Below are positions 1-7,456 of a DNA stretch of 64,000 bases, in pieces. Location: NCBI GenBank assembly GCA_031459615.1, contig JAVKIE010000001.1, forward strand, positions 1-64,000, read 5' to 3'. Under the pieces are notes generated by a model. That model saw only the letters and a program-made list of their open reading frames with translations, had not been told where the DNA came from and did not search any database. A program made the position numbers and the translations under genes. The stretch comes from Calidihabitans tengchongensis. GTDB lineage: Bacteria; Sysuimicrobiota; Sysuimicrobiia; Sysuimicrobiales; Kaftiobacteriaceae. Each line of letters opens with the position of its first letter. Positions within the stretch are counted from its first letter, which is position 1.

Positions 1-368
1 CACAAGAGGGGTGGCCCAGAAAACTTCCATGGTCACGACGAAATCCTGAGACCCGAGCTGAGGGGATTGCGACCTTTCGCTACCTTCTTGGCTGTGGTGG
101 TGGTGGTAGGAGCAGCGACGAAATCCTGAGACCCGAACTGAGGGGATTGCGACCAGCGTCACCTCAAAAATCGTGTTCGGATCCGCCAAGACCACGTGCA
201 CGACGAAATCCGAGGATTGCGACTTCTGTTCTGCAGGGCCTGCTTCTGCAGGTGGATCGTACTTAGACGAAATCCTGAGACCCGAGCTGAGGGGATTGCG
301 GCGTGCGATATCGTTAGATGGGTCCACCCACCAAGGGCGCACTAGGACGAAATGCTGAGCTTGAGCTG
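1..368 (+). CRISPR. Trailing end of a CRISPR array, 5 repeat units, entering from the left edge
   Basis: Repeats lie at 37-73, 117-153, 202-223, 266-302 and 346-368. The 37-nt unit starts GACGAAATCCTGAG and ends GGGGATTGCGAC; unit-to-unit distance is about 80 nt, giving spacers of 42-48 nt. Unit 2 has one substitution, unit 3 has lost 15 internal bases, unit 4 has one change near its end, and unit 5 keeps only its first half with several changes. Bases 1-36 are the tail of another spacer, so the array continues to the left. An ATTGCGAC-type 3' end and decay toward the right suggest the leader lies to the left and this is the old, leader-distal end. No cas gene is in the window, so the subtype cannot be assigned. 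Confidence 0.9.
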
Positions 369-423
369 TTTGTTGTCTTGCCAACACGTGTTATCCATGT
401 TAGCATGAACGAGAGGCGACGTC

Positions 424-942
424 ATGGCCCGAGGGAAGACGCTCTACCTGCGCGGGCTTCCCGAGCCCCTCGTCCGCGAGGCGAAGGCGACGGCCGCCCG
501 CCGCGGGATCACGCTGACAGCTTTGGTGGCTGAGGCGCTGCAGCAGCTCATCGGCGCCCCGCCTGCCGGTGGCGGGAGGCCGGAGGGCGCGCGGGCGCGC
601 GGCGCCCGGCGCGCACCCGGGGCGTCAGCGCTCCGGGAGGGCAGACTGCCTGGCACTGCCTCAGGGGAGGCTGCCGCGGGTGGTGCGGCAATCTCCGGCG
701 TCGCGGCAGGCCTGGCCGAGAGCATGCGCTGGTTTCAGGCGAACCGCCGCCGCCTGCTGCGCCGCTACCGCGACCAGTACGTCGCCATCGACCGGGGCCG
801 CGTCATCGGCCACGACCGCGACTTCGACGCCCTGGCGCGCCGGGTCTTCGCCCGGGTAGGCTCGCGCCCGGTCTTCATGCCGAAGGTGACGGCGGAGGAG
901 AGGGTCGTCGCGGTCCCGTCGCCCCGACTGGCCGAGGCGTAA
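424..942 (+). CDS. Ribbon-helix-helix / DUF5678 two-domain protein
   Basis: 172 residues. Residues 1-45 (TLYLRGLPEPLV, then an Ala-rich helix and ITLTALVAEALQQLI) look like the ribbon-helix-helix DNA-binding fold of VapB/FitA-type antitoxins. Residues about 46-98 are a low-complexity Gly/Ala/Arg linker. Residues about 100-165 (NRRRLLRRY, YVAIDRGRVIGHDRDFDALA, RPVFMPKV) match DUF5678, a short domain of unknown function. The ATG at 424 lies 55 nt after the last CRISPR repeat. The retropepsin-like gene starts 5 nt downstream, so the two are probably cotranscribed. A regulator or antitoxin-like role is inference; both domain assignments are by eye. Confidence 0.8.
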   Translation: MARGKTLYLRGLPEPLVREAKATAARRGITLTALVAEALQQLIGAPPAGGGRPEGARARGARRAPGASALREGRLPGTASGEAAAGGAAISGVAAGLAESMRWFQANRRRLLRRYRDQYVAIDRGRVIGHDRDFDALARRVFARVGSRPVFMPKVTAEERVVAVPSPRLAEA

Positions 943-947
943 GTCCG

Positions 948-1349
948 GTGGTCCGCCGCAGCGGCCGGGACGACGCGATGCGGCGAACTTTCCCCTACGA
1001 CACCCGTCGCACCCCGCCGGCCCCGGTCCTGCCGGTGCGCCTGGGGCGGCCGCAGGCCGAACCGGCGACCGCGGTGGCCGCGCTCGTGGACAGCGGCGCC
1101 GACATCACGGTCCTCCCCGAGGGGCTGGCGCGGGTGCTCGGTCTGCCCCAGGTGAGCGAGGTGACGGTCCGCGGGGTGGCGGGGACGGCCCGCGTCCCGG
1201 TGTACGCCGCCGAACTGGAGGCCGCCGGGACGCGCCGGATCGTGGAGGTGGTGGAGGTGGGCGCGGAGGCGCTGCTCGGCCGTGACGTCCTGAACGGCTG
1301 GGTGGTCACCCTCGACGGACCGGCGCGGGTCCTGAGGCTTGGACCCTAG
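948..1349 (+). CDS. Retropepsin-like aspartic protease family protein
   Basis: 133 residues. The core carries the clan AA active-site motif LVDSGADITVLP (Asp-Ser-Gly) at about residues 46-57 and the family's later LLGRDVLNGWVVTLDG strand, so it is a single-domain protease that would need to dimerise. The frame opens with GTG at 948, 5 nt after the DUF5678 gene; an in-frame ATG at 978 is an alternative start. Small proteases of this kind are often found beside DUF5678 genes (my recollection of genome neighbourhoods), but their substrate is unknown. No signal peptide is seen, so it is probably cytoplasmic. Confidence 0.8.
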   Translation: MVRRSGRDDAMRRTFPYDTRRTPPAPVLPVRLGRPQAEPATAVAALVDSGADITVLPEGLARVLGLPQVSEVTVRGVAGTARVPVYAAELEAAGTRRIVEVVEVGAEALLGRDVLNGWVVTLDGPARVLRLGP

Positions 1350-1448
1350 CACAGGGCCGTCAACGTCCTCCCCATACCAGGCGCGGCCCGCGGCCGCCGG
1401 CGGACCTCCCGAGGGGGCGAACTGGATCGCTCATCGTGCGGCAGGAAT

Positions 1449-1485
1449 ATCATTCCCGTCAACGCAGATTTCGGAGGGGAATGAT
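1449..1485. promoter_or_regulatory. Inverted repeat upstream of the SnoaL-like gene
   Basis: A perfect 9-bp inverted repeat, ATCATTCCC (1449-1457) and GGGAATGAT (1477-1485), separated by 19 nt, lies 62 nt before the next start codon. It is AT-richer than its surroundings. It could be an operator or an RNA hairpin. Apart from this repeat and a weak GC hairpin near 1512-1526, the gap 1350-1547 shows nothing recognisable. Confidence 0.35.
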
Positions 1486-1547
1486 GTACAGCTGTGCGGC
1501 AGGATGGTCACGCCCCACAGCGGGGCATGGCGCGAGGGGGGAAGACC

Positions 1548-2033
1548 ATGATCCATTCCGTCCAGGACAGGCTGGGCTGGCGCCTGAACCCTGCAGAGTA
1601 CGAGGCCATCCGGGCGCTGTGGATCGCCCACTCCAAAGCCGAAGACGCCCGCGATCTGGCCGGGCTGCTGGCCACCCTGACCGCGGACTGCGTCTACGAG
1701 CTGGTCCCCACCGGGCGGCGGTGGGAGGGCCATGAGGGGGCGCGGCAGTTCTACACGGGCCTGCTGTCGGCCTTTCCCGACGCGCGGTTTTCCCTCCAGG
1801 ACATCGTGATCGGGCCCCAGGGCGTATTCGAGGCGACACTACTGGAGGGGACGCACCGGGGAACGTGGGAAGGGGTGCCGCCGACCGGGCGGCCGATCCG
1901 CCTGCTGGTCCTGATCTACTTTCCCTGGGACCCGCAGGCGCGGCTGTTCGCCGGGGAGCGCATCTACTACGACCGGGCCGCCCTGGCCGAACAGCTGGAG
2001 GGACGGACGGGGATCACGGGAGCGCCGGTCTGA
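1548..2033 (+). CDS. SnoaL-like / ester cyclase family protein
   Basis: 161 residues from ATG 1548, preceded by a GAGGGGGGAA purine run that can serve as ribosome binding site. The pattern (an early helix with LWIAHSKAEDARDLAGLLATL, then DCVYEL, WEGHEGARQFY, a proline-rich turn and a final beta-strand with IYYDRAALAEQL) is the NTF2-like fold of SnoaL-type polyketide cyclases and related proteins of unknown substrate. No signal peptide. It stands alone between the protease gene and a decayed ABC gene, so the context does not suggest a substrate. Confidence 0.75.
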   Translation: MIHSVQDRLGWRLNPAEYEAIRALWIAHSKAEDARDLAGLLATLTADCVYELVPTGRRWEGHEGARQFYTGLLSAFPDARFSLQDIVIGPQGVFEATLLEGTHRGTWEGVPPTGRPIRLLVLIYFPWDPQARLFAGERIYYDRAALAEQLEGRTGITGAPV

Positions 2034-2037
2034 CAGT

Positions 2038-2056
2038 AATTTTGGGGTCAGACCCC
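2038..2056. repeat. 19-nt palindromic repeat, copy 1
   Basis: AATTTTGGGGTCAGACCCC, with a 15-nt palindrome TGGGGTC-A-GACCCCA (2043-2057), 4 nt after the SnoaL-like stop codon. An exact reverse-complement copy is at 5588-5606. The hairpin could act as a terminator. Short repeats of this type are often linked to REP-associated Y1 transposases, but none is in the window. Confidence 0.6.
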
Positions 2057-2065
2057 ATTTGCGTC

Positions 2066-2745
2066 GTGCACGAGGTCGCCGTCTACTACGGGCGGGTGCG
2101 GGCGCTGCAGGGGCTCGCGCTGCGGGTCCTGCCCGGAGAGATGGTGGCCCTCCTCGGAGGGACGGGGGGCGGGCAAGTCCACCACACTACGAGCCATCTC
2201 CGGGCTGGTCCACCGACACCCGGCCGCGTCGCCTTCCGCGGGCGCGAGCTCACCCGGCTCGAACCCACCGCCATCGTCCGCCGCGGCTGTCCCCAGGGAC
2301 GCCCGCTCTGTCCGGAGATGAGCGTCCTGGAGAATCTGGCGCTCGGTGCCTGCGTCCATGCGGGGGACCTGCAGGAGGACCCGGACCGGGTCTTCGCGCT
2401 CTTCCCCGTGCTGAGAGACCGCCGGCACCAGCTGGCCGGCAGTCTCTCCGGTGGGGGAGCAGCGGATGGTGGCCGTCGCCCGTGCCCTGATGGCCCGACC
2501 GACGCTCATCCTGCTGGACGAGCCCACCCTGGGGCTGGCGCCGGCGATGGTCGTGGAGGTGGCGCGGGCGATCCGGGCCCTGAACGATGCCGGGGCGACG
2601 GTGCTACTGGTGGAGCAGAACGTCCAGGTGGCCCTCCGACGGGCGCACCGGGCCGACGTGCGGGAAAACGAGCGCGTCGTCGCCGAGGGGCGCCAGGGCC
2701 CTGGCGTGGGACGACCGGGTCCGGCGGGCGTACCTCGGCGCGTAA
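2066..2745 (+). pseudogene. Decayed LivF-type ABC transporter ATPase
   Basis: Pieces of a LivF-like ATPase can be read in order but in shifting frames: EVAVYYGRVRALQGL, a broken Walker A (LLGGTGGG in one frame, GKSTTLRAISGL in the next), GRVAFRGRELTRLEP, PEMSVLENLALGA, SLSGGG, then one frame over EQRMVAVARALMARPTLI, DEPTLGLAP and finally ALAWDDRVRRAYLGA ending at TAA 2743-2745. At least four indels are needed to restore one reading frame. An intact paralogue sits at 12917-13630. Several independent indels argue for a true pseudogene rather than one sequencing error. Confidence 0.85.
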
Positions 2746-2820
2746 CGAGCGTGCCAGCAGGCCCCGCCAGCCCCGACGGCCAACTTGTGCCAGTAACCCT
2801 TAGTACCTGTCCGGGGAGGG

Positions 2821-4782
2821 ATGCCTGTGGCCGACCGCACCATCGAGGCACTCCTGCTGGAAGAGCGCCGTATCTCGCCGCCTGAGGCCTTCCGCCGCCA
2901 GGCCAACGTCCAGGACCCCGCGGTCTACGCCCGCGCCGAGGCCGACCCGGAGGGCTTCTGGGCCGAGGTGGCCCGGGAGCTGCACTGGTTCCGTCCCTGG
3001 GAGCGGGTGCTGGAGTGGGAGCCCCCCTACGCCCGCTGGTTCGTCGGCGGGCGGACCAACCTGGCCTACAACTGCCTCGACCGCCACGTCACGGGCGGGC
3101 GCCGCACCAAGGCGGCCATCGTTTGGGAGGGAGAACCCGGCGACGAGCGCATCCTCACCTACGGCGACCTGCTGCGCGAGGTGAGCCGCTTCGCCCACGC
3201 GCTCAAGCGCCTGGGGGTGCGCCGCGGCGACCGCGTGGCCATCTACCTGCCCATGGTGCCCGAGCTGCCCATCGCCATGCTGGCCTGTGCGCGCATCGGC
3301 GCCGCGCACACCGTGGTCTTCGGCGGCTTCAGCGCCGAGGCGCTGCGGGACCGCATCAACGACGCCCAGGCCAAGGTGCTGGTGACCGCCGACGGCGGGT
3401 GGCGCCGCGGCGCCATCGTCCCCCTCAAGCAGCACGCCGACGAGGCCGTGGCCCAGACGCCGAGCATCGAGCACGTCGTGGTCGTGCGCCGCGTCGGCGA
3501 CGCCGCCCGCATCCCCTGGCGGGAAGGGCGCGACCGCTGGTGGCACGACCTGGTGGCGTCCGCCCCGCTGGTCTGCCCCGCCGAGGAGATGGAGAGCGAG
3601 GACCTGCTCTACCTCCTCTACACCAGCGGCACGACGGGCAAGCCCAAGGGGATCATCCACACCACCGGCGGGTACATGGTGGGCACCTACCTGACCACGC
3701 GCTGGGTCTTCGACCTCAAGCCCGACGACGTCTACTGGTGCACCGCCGACATCGGGTGGGTCACCGGCCATTCCTACATCGTCTACGGGCCGCTGGCCAA
3801 CGGGGCCACCTCGCTGATGTACGAGGGGAGCCCGGACTACCCCGACAAGGACCGCTTCTGGGCCATCGTGGAGAAGTACCGGGTGAGCATCCTCTACACC
3901 GCGCCGACGGCCATCCGCACCTTCATGAAGTGGGGGCCGGCCTACCCGGCGCGCCACGACCTCACCTCCCTGCGCCTGCTGGGGACGGTCGGCGAGCCGA
4001 TCAACCCCGAGGCGTGGATGTGGTACTACACCCACATCGGCGGGGAGCGCTGCCCCGTCGTCGACACCTGGTGGCAGACGGAAACGGGCATGATCCTCAT
4101 CTCGCCGCTGCCGGGGCTCACCACGCTGAAGCCCGGGTCGGCCACCCGCCCGCTGCCGGGGATCGGCGCGGAGATCCTGGACGAGGGCGGGCGACCGGTG
4201 GGACCCAACGCGGGCGGCTACCTGGTTCTGACCCGGCCCTGGCCGGCCATGCTGCGCGGCATCTACGGCGACCCGGCCCGCTACCAGCAGCAGTACTGGT
4301 CCCGCTTCCCCGGCGTCTACTTCACCGGCGACGGGGCCAAGCGGGACGCCGACGGCGACTTCTGGCTGCTCGGCCGCGTGGACGACGTCATCAACGTGGC
4401 CGGGCACCGCATCGGCACCTACGAGGTGGAGTCGGCGCTGGTGGACCACCCGGCCGTCGCCGAGGCGGCGGTCATCGGCGTCACGCACGAGGTGAAGGGG
4501 CAGGCCATCGTCGCCTTCGTCACCCTGAAGGCCGGGCACGAGGGCGGCAACCCGATGACTGACGTGCTCAAGCGGCACGTGGTGAAGAAGATCGGGGCGC
4601 TGGCCCGGCCGGAGCAGATCCTCTTCACCGCCGAGCTGCCCAAAACGCGCAGCGGCAAGATCATGCGACGGCTGCTGCGCGACATCGCGGAGGGGCGGGT
4701 GCTGGGCGACACCACGACGCTCGCCGACCCGTCCGTCGTCCAGGCGCTCAAGGAGCGCTACGAGGAGGAAGCCGGAGCGTAG
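2821..4782 (+). CDS. acs: Acetyl-CoA synthetase (AMP-forming)
   Basis: 653 residues, the usual length. Makes acetyl-CoA from acetate, ATP and CoA via acetyl-AMP in the cytoplasm. The phosphate-binding loop LYTSGTTGKPKG is near residue 266, the adenine-pocket motif DTWWQTETGM near 417, the hinge region GRVDDVINVAGHRIGT near 520, and the catalytic lysine in SGKIMRRLLR is near residue 613; this Lys is the usual site of acetylation control. ATG 2821 sits right against GGGGAGGG; GTG 2827, six bases after the same Shine-Dalgarno run, is an equally good start and would shorten the protein by two residues. Monocistronic. Confidence 0.95.
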   Translation: MPVADRTIEALLLEERRISPPEAFRRQANVQDPAVYARAEADPEGFWAEVARELHWFRPWERVLEWEPPYARWFVGGRTNLAYNCLDRHVTGGRRTKAAIVWEGEPGDERILTYGDLLREVSRFAHALKRLGVRRGDRVAIYLPMVPELPIAMLACARIGAAHTVVFGGFSAEALRDRINDAQAKVLVTADGGWRRGAIVPLKQHADEAVAQTPSIEHVVVVRRVGDAARIPWREGRDRWWHDLVASAPLVCPAEEMESEDLLYLLYTSGTTGKPKGIIHTTGGYMVGTYLTTRWVFDLKPDDVYWCTADIGWVTGHSYIVYGPLANGATSLMYEGSPDYPDKDRFWAIVEKYRVSILYTAPTAIRTFMKWGPAYPARHDLTSLRLLGTVGEPINPEAWMWYYTHIGGERCPVVDTWWQTETGMILISPLPGLTTLKPGSATRPLPGIGAEILDEGGRPVGPNAGGYLVLTRPWPAMLRGIYGDPARYQQQYWSRFPGVYFTGDGAKRDADGDFWLLGRVDDVINVAGHRIGTYEVESALVDHPAVAEAAVIGVTHEVKGQAIVAFVTLKAGHEGGNPMTDVLKRHVVKKIGALARPEQILFTAELPKTRSGKIMRRLLRDIAEGRVLGDTTTLADPSVVQALKERYEEEAGA

Positions 4783-4839
4783 GCCGGCCACGGGAGGGAG
4801 CCAAGAGGGCAGCCGACGACGGGAAGTCCCGCAGGGTTC

Positions 4840-4864
4840 GCGGTTAGCCGGTCTTCGCCTCTGT
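4840..4864. repeat. 25-nt duplicate of the zinc-ribbon gene 3' end
   Basis: Matches 5729-5753 in 24 of 25 bases and in the same orientation; the 5729 copy is the end of the zinc-ribbon coding region (its stop and last codons, PTEAKTG). This copy lies between acs and the DUF1801 gene and no longer belongs to any gene, so it looks like the scar of a lost or partial gene copy. Confidence 0.55.
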
Positions 4865-4944
4865 CGGACGCGGAACTGGCGACATGACCCTCTGCAAGCC
4901 AGGGAGGGACCGTGGGCGGTGTCGGACCCCGACGCGCGGCCGCG

Positions 4945-5427
4945 TTAGCTCACCGCTCGCGCGAGGAGGTCTGCGATCCTCGCTTCCACGGCGGGGGTCA
5001 GCTTCCTCAACGCGAATGCCACCGGCCACAGGTCGCCGTCGTCGAGGCGGGCGGCATCGGTGAATCCGAGCGTCGCGTACCGGGTCTTGAACTTCTGGGC
5101 GCTTTGAAAGAAGCAGACGACTTTCCCGTCCCGGGCGTAGGCGGGCATCCCGTACCACAGCCTGGGCGCGAGGGCCGGCGCGTGGGTCCTGATGATCGCA
5201 TGAAGGCGGCGGCCCAGGGAGCGATCCGGTTCGGGCATCCGGGCAATCCGGGCCAGCACGGCGGCGTCCTCCTCCGCCCGGTCAGCCTCCGGTCCGCGGC
5301 GCGCGGCCGCCCGCAGCTCCCGGGCGCGTTCCCGCATTGCCGCGCGTTCCTCGTCCGTCCAGCCCCCCAGGGCCTTCCTGCGCCTGTGGGCGCGCGTGTG
5401 TGCTTTCTTCTTTGCAGATCCGGTCAT
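4945..5427 (-). CDS. DUF1801-type (YdhG/YdeI-like) protein
   Basis: 160 residues from the ATG at 5427, chosen because AGGAGG lies six bases before it; an upstream ATG at 5442 overlaps that site. A basic N-terminus (SAKKKAHTRAHRRRK) and a charged helical stretch precede the DUF1801 core: LHAIIRTHAPALAPRLWYGMPAYARDGKVVCFF, FKTRYATLGF and WPVAFALRKL. The family folds like YdhG and is of uncertain biochemical role, sometimes proposed in iron handling. Single gene, convergent with acs. Confidence 0.75.
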   Translation of the reverse strand: MTGSAKKKAHTRAHRRRKALGGWTDEERAAMRERARELRAAARRGPEADRAEEDAAVLARIARMPEPDRSLGRRLHAIIRTHAPALAPRLWYGMPAYARDGKVVCFFQSAQKFKTRYATLGFTDAARLDDGDLWPVAFALRKLTPAVEARIADLLARAVS

Positions 5428-5587
5428 GGCGCGCCTCCTCATCCCAGCGCCGGCGTGAAACCGGCGCGGCCGCCGAAACCTGCGTCATCGTCCCACGGGG
5501 GCGTTGCGTCGGACAGGCCCGGGCACGCCCCACACGGCCCCCAAAAATTCCGCCTCCAGGGACGACCCCGACCGCGTGGCGACGGGA

Positions 5588-5606
5588 GGGGTCTGACCCC
5601 AAAATT
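5588..5606. repeat. 19-nt palindromic repeat, copy 2
   Basis: GGGGTCTGACCCCAAAATT, the exact reverse complement of 2038-2056. It lies in the 305-nt gene-free stretch 5428-5732, which otherwise contains only a GCCGG/CCGGC hairpin near 5450-5466 and no convincing reading frame. Confidence 0.6.
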
Positions 5607-5728
5607 CACCTCCCGGTCGCCATGACGGGTCACACACAGACGACGTGGCCGAGGCCCGTGAGGCTGCCGGAGAGCATCAAGAGAACGCAGGAGGCGACGG
5701 CGGAAGCCACCGGTCTCCGGAGGCGTTT

Positions 5729-5753
5729 GCGGTCAGCCGGTCTTCGCCTCTGT
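5729..5753. repeat. Partner of the 25-nt duplication at 4840-4864
   Basis: Contains the stop and last codons of the zinc-ribbon gene. One mismatch (C for T) to the copy at 4840-4864. Confidence 0.5.
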
Positions 5754-5882
5754 GGGCTTGAACGTGAAGCGGTTGCCGCAGTTGCGGCAGCGCCACTTCT
5801 GGTTACCCTGGTCGTCGTGCCCCTGGTACTCGATGTGGGTGCTGTTGCAGGCGGGGCAGCGGGCCGGCGCCTTCATGCCCAT
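5733..5882 (-). CDS. Small zinc-ribbon protein
   Basis: 49 residues from ATG 5882, which follows GGGAGG by 10 bases; a GTG at 5921 would add 13 residues. Two Cys pairs, CPACNSTH and CRNCGNRF, form a rubredoxin-like zinc ribbon of the kind found in transposase-associated InsA-like proteins and small nucleic-acid binding proteins. The function is unknown. A TAGAAT box on the same strand at 5951-5956 is the likely promoter. Confidence 0.7.
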   Translation of the reverse strand: MGMKAPARCPACNSTHIEYQGHDDQGNQKWRCRNCGNRFTFKPTEAKTG

Positions 5883-5950
5883 GGCTGGCGGGCCTCCCGA
5901 GGCAGGCTTGTGGCGAGCCACGCAGACGTGGTCTCAGCCTCCCCGTCCAA

Positions 5951-5956
5951 ATTCTA
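5951..5956 (-). promoter_or_regulatory. Probable -10 box of the zinc-ribbon gene
   Basis: TAGAAT on the minus strand, about 70 nt before the gene start, in an otherwise GC-rich region. No clear -35 element was found. Confidence 0.4.
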
Positions 5957-6112
5957 CCACGGCGACCGCCGCGCGCCGTTCAGAGTTTCAGAACACCCCT
6001 GCCAGGGGCTCATGATAAGATACGTGCCGATGGGATGCGGTGGATCCTCCGGCCCACCGGCTGGTCCCGGCGGACGGTCTGGAGGGCTGACCGACGCTGA
6101 CAGGTCTGGCGG

Positions 6113-7387
6113 ATGCTGCGCGCCGACATGGCGCCGCCATCACCGGTCGTGATGTGTCCGTCTGCGGGTGCGCCGGTCGGGCCGGTGTCGCCGCCCACCC
6201 TGTCTACCCCCCGCGCCCGCGCGATGCTGGTCCTGTCCTGGCTGGCCGGCTTCAACTGCCGGGCGCCGCTGCTGGCCGCCGGGCCGCTGCTGCCGCTGGT
6301 GATCCGCGACCTGCACCTGTCGGCGACCGCCGCCGGAGCGCTGACCGGCGTCCCGCTGTTCGCCATGGCGGCGCTGTCGGTTCCGGGCGGTCTGCTGGTG
6401 GACCGCGCGGGTCCCTGGCGGGTCCTGATGGCCGCCCAGCTGGCCATCGCCGTGGGCGGGGGGTTGCGCGGCGCGGCGGGAGGGGCCCTGACGCTGCTGG
6501 TGCCGGCTGCGTTGCTGGGGGCGGGGATCAGCCTGTCCCAGCCGGCGCTGGCGCGCGTGGCCCAGGTCGCCCTCCCCGGCCGGGCGGCGGTGGCGACGGC
6601 AGTGTACGTCAACGGGCTGATCCTGGGAGTCCTGGCGGGCACCACACTCTCCACCACCGCCCTGCTGGCGCTGGTGGGCCCCGCGTCCTGGCGCGGGGTG
6701 TGCGCCCTGTGGGCCCTGCCCGGCCTGGCCGCGGCGGCCGGATGGGCGGTCCTGCGTCGGGCGGGCTCGCACGAGTCGCCCTCAGCAGTGGCGGCGCGAT
6801 CGCCCGCCGGCTGGCGCGTCCCGGGGTTTGCGCCGGTGGTCGTGGCATTCGCGGCGCAGGCGATGATCTTCTACGGGGCGATCACGTGGCTGCCGGAGTT
6901 CTACGTCACCCGCGGCTGGTCGGTGGCCGCCGCCGCTGTCCCGGTGACGGCGGTGGCGGCGGCCTCGGTGGCCGTCAGCGTCCTGGCCCCGGTCCTGGTG
7001 GCGGCGTCCGGGGGCTATCGGACGCCGTTTGTGATCGCCGCGGCGCTGGCGGGAGCGGGACAGGTGGGCGTGGCGCTGGCTCCGGCCGCCGGCACAGCCT
7101 GGGGAGCGTTGATCGGGGCGGGGACCACCCTCGCGTTCGCCCTGGGCTTGGCGGCAGCCGCCGACCTGGTGCCTGCGGACCGGGTGGGCGCGGCCACGGG
7201 ACTGATGCTGACCGCAGGTCACGGCGCCGCCACGGCCGCCCCCCTGCTGCTGGGCGCCGCCCGGGACCTCTCGGGAGGCTTCACCGCCGGGTGGGTGCTG
7301 ATGGTCGGCGCGGCCGCCGCCCTGGCCGCGGCGGCCTGCCGCGTGCCAGAGGGACGCCGACAGCCGGGGCGTGCGGGAGACCGCTAG
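6113..7387 (+). CDS. MFS permease, CynX/NimT-like
   Basis: 424 residues with about 12 hydrophobic segments. After about 35 polar residues comes LVLSWLAGFNCRAPLLAAGPLLPLVI, then the MFS loop 2-3 signature PGGLLVDRAGPWRVL. The pattern resembles CynX/NimT permeases for small anions or nitroimidazoles; the substrate cannot be told from sequence. Downstream in-frame ATGs at 6128 and 6152 are possible starts. A TAAGAT box near 6015 may be its promoter. The C-terminal half is very Ala/Gly-rich but uninterrupted. Convergent with the next gene. Confidence 0.85.
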   Translation: MLRADMAPPSPVVMCPSAGAPVGPVSPPTLSTPRARAMLVLSWLAGFNCRAPLLAAGPLLPLVIRDLHLSATAAGALTGVPLFAMAALSVPGGLLVDRAGPWRVLMAAQLAIAVGGGLRGAAGGALTLLVPAALLGAGISLSQPALARVAQVALPGRAAVATAVYVNGLILGVLAGTTLSTTALLALVGPASWRGVCALWALPGLAAAAGWAVLRRAGSHESPSAVAARSPAGWRVPGFAPVVVAFAAQAMIFYGAITWLPEFYVTRGWSVAAAAVPVTAVAAASVAVSVLAPVLVAASGGYRTPFVIAAALAGAGQVGVALAPAAGTAWGALIGAGTTLAFALGLAAAADLVPADRVGAATGLMLTAGHGAATAAPLLLGAARDLSGGFTAGWVLMVGAAAALAAAACRVPEGRRQPGRAGDR

Positions 7388-7456
7388 AAGCCTTCGTCGG
7401 CGACGGCCTGAAGTCTTCGCCCTCCGGACGCCTGGCCCGGGAGGGCGGACGCGGGG

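Noticed and set aside
74..116. GGTGGTGGTGGTAGG run as a microsatellite or G-quadruplex
   Set aside because: It lies inside a CRISPR spacer and is explained as captured foreign sequence.
2800..4791. Minus-strand open frame covering all of acs
   Set aside because: No domain seen; acs itself has full length and all motifs.
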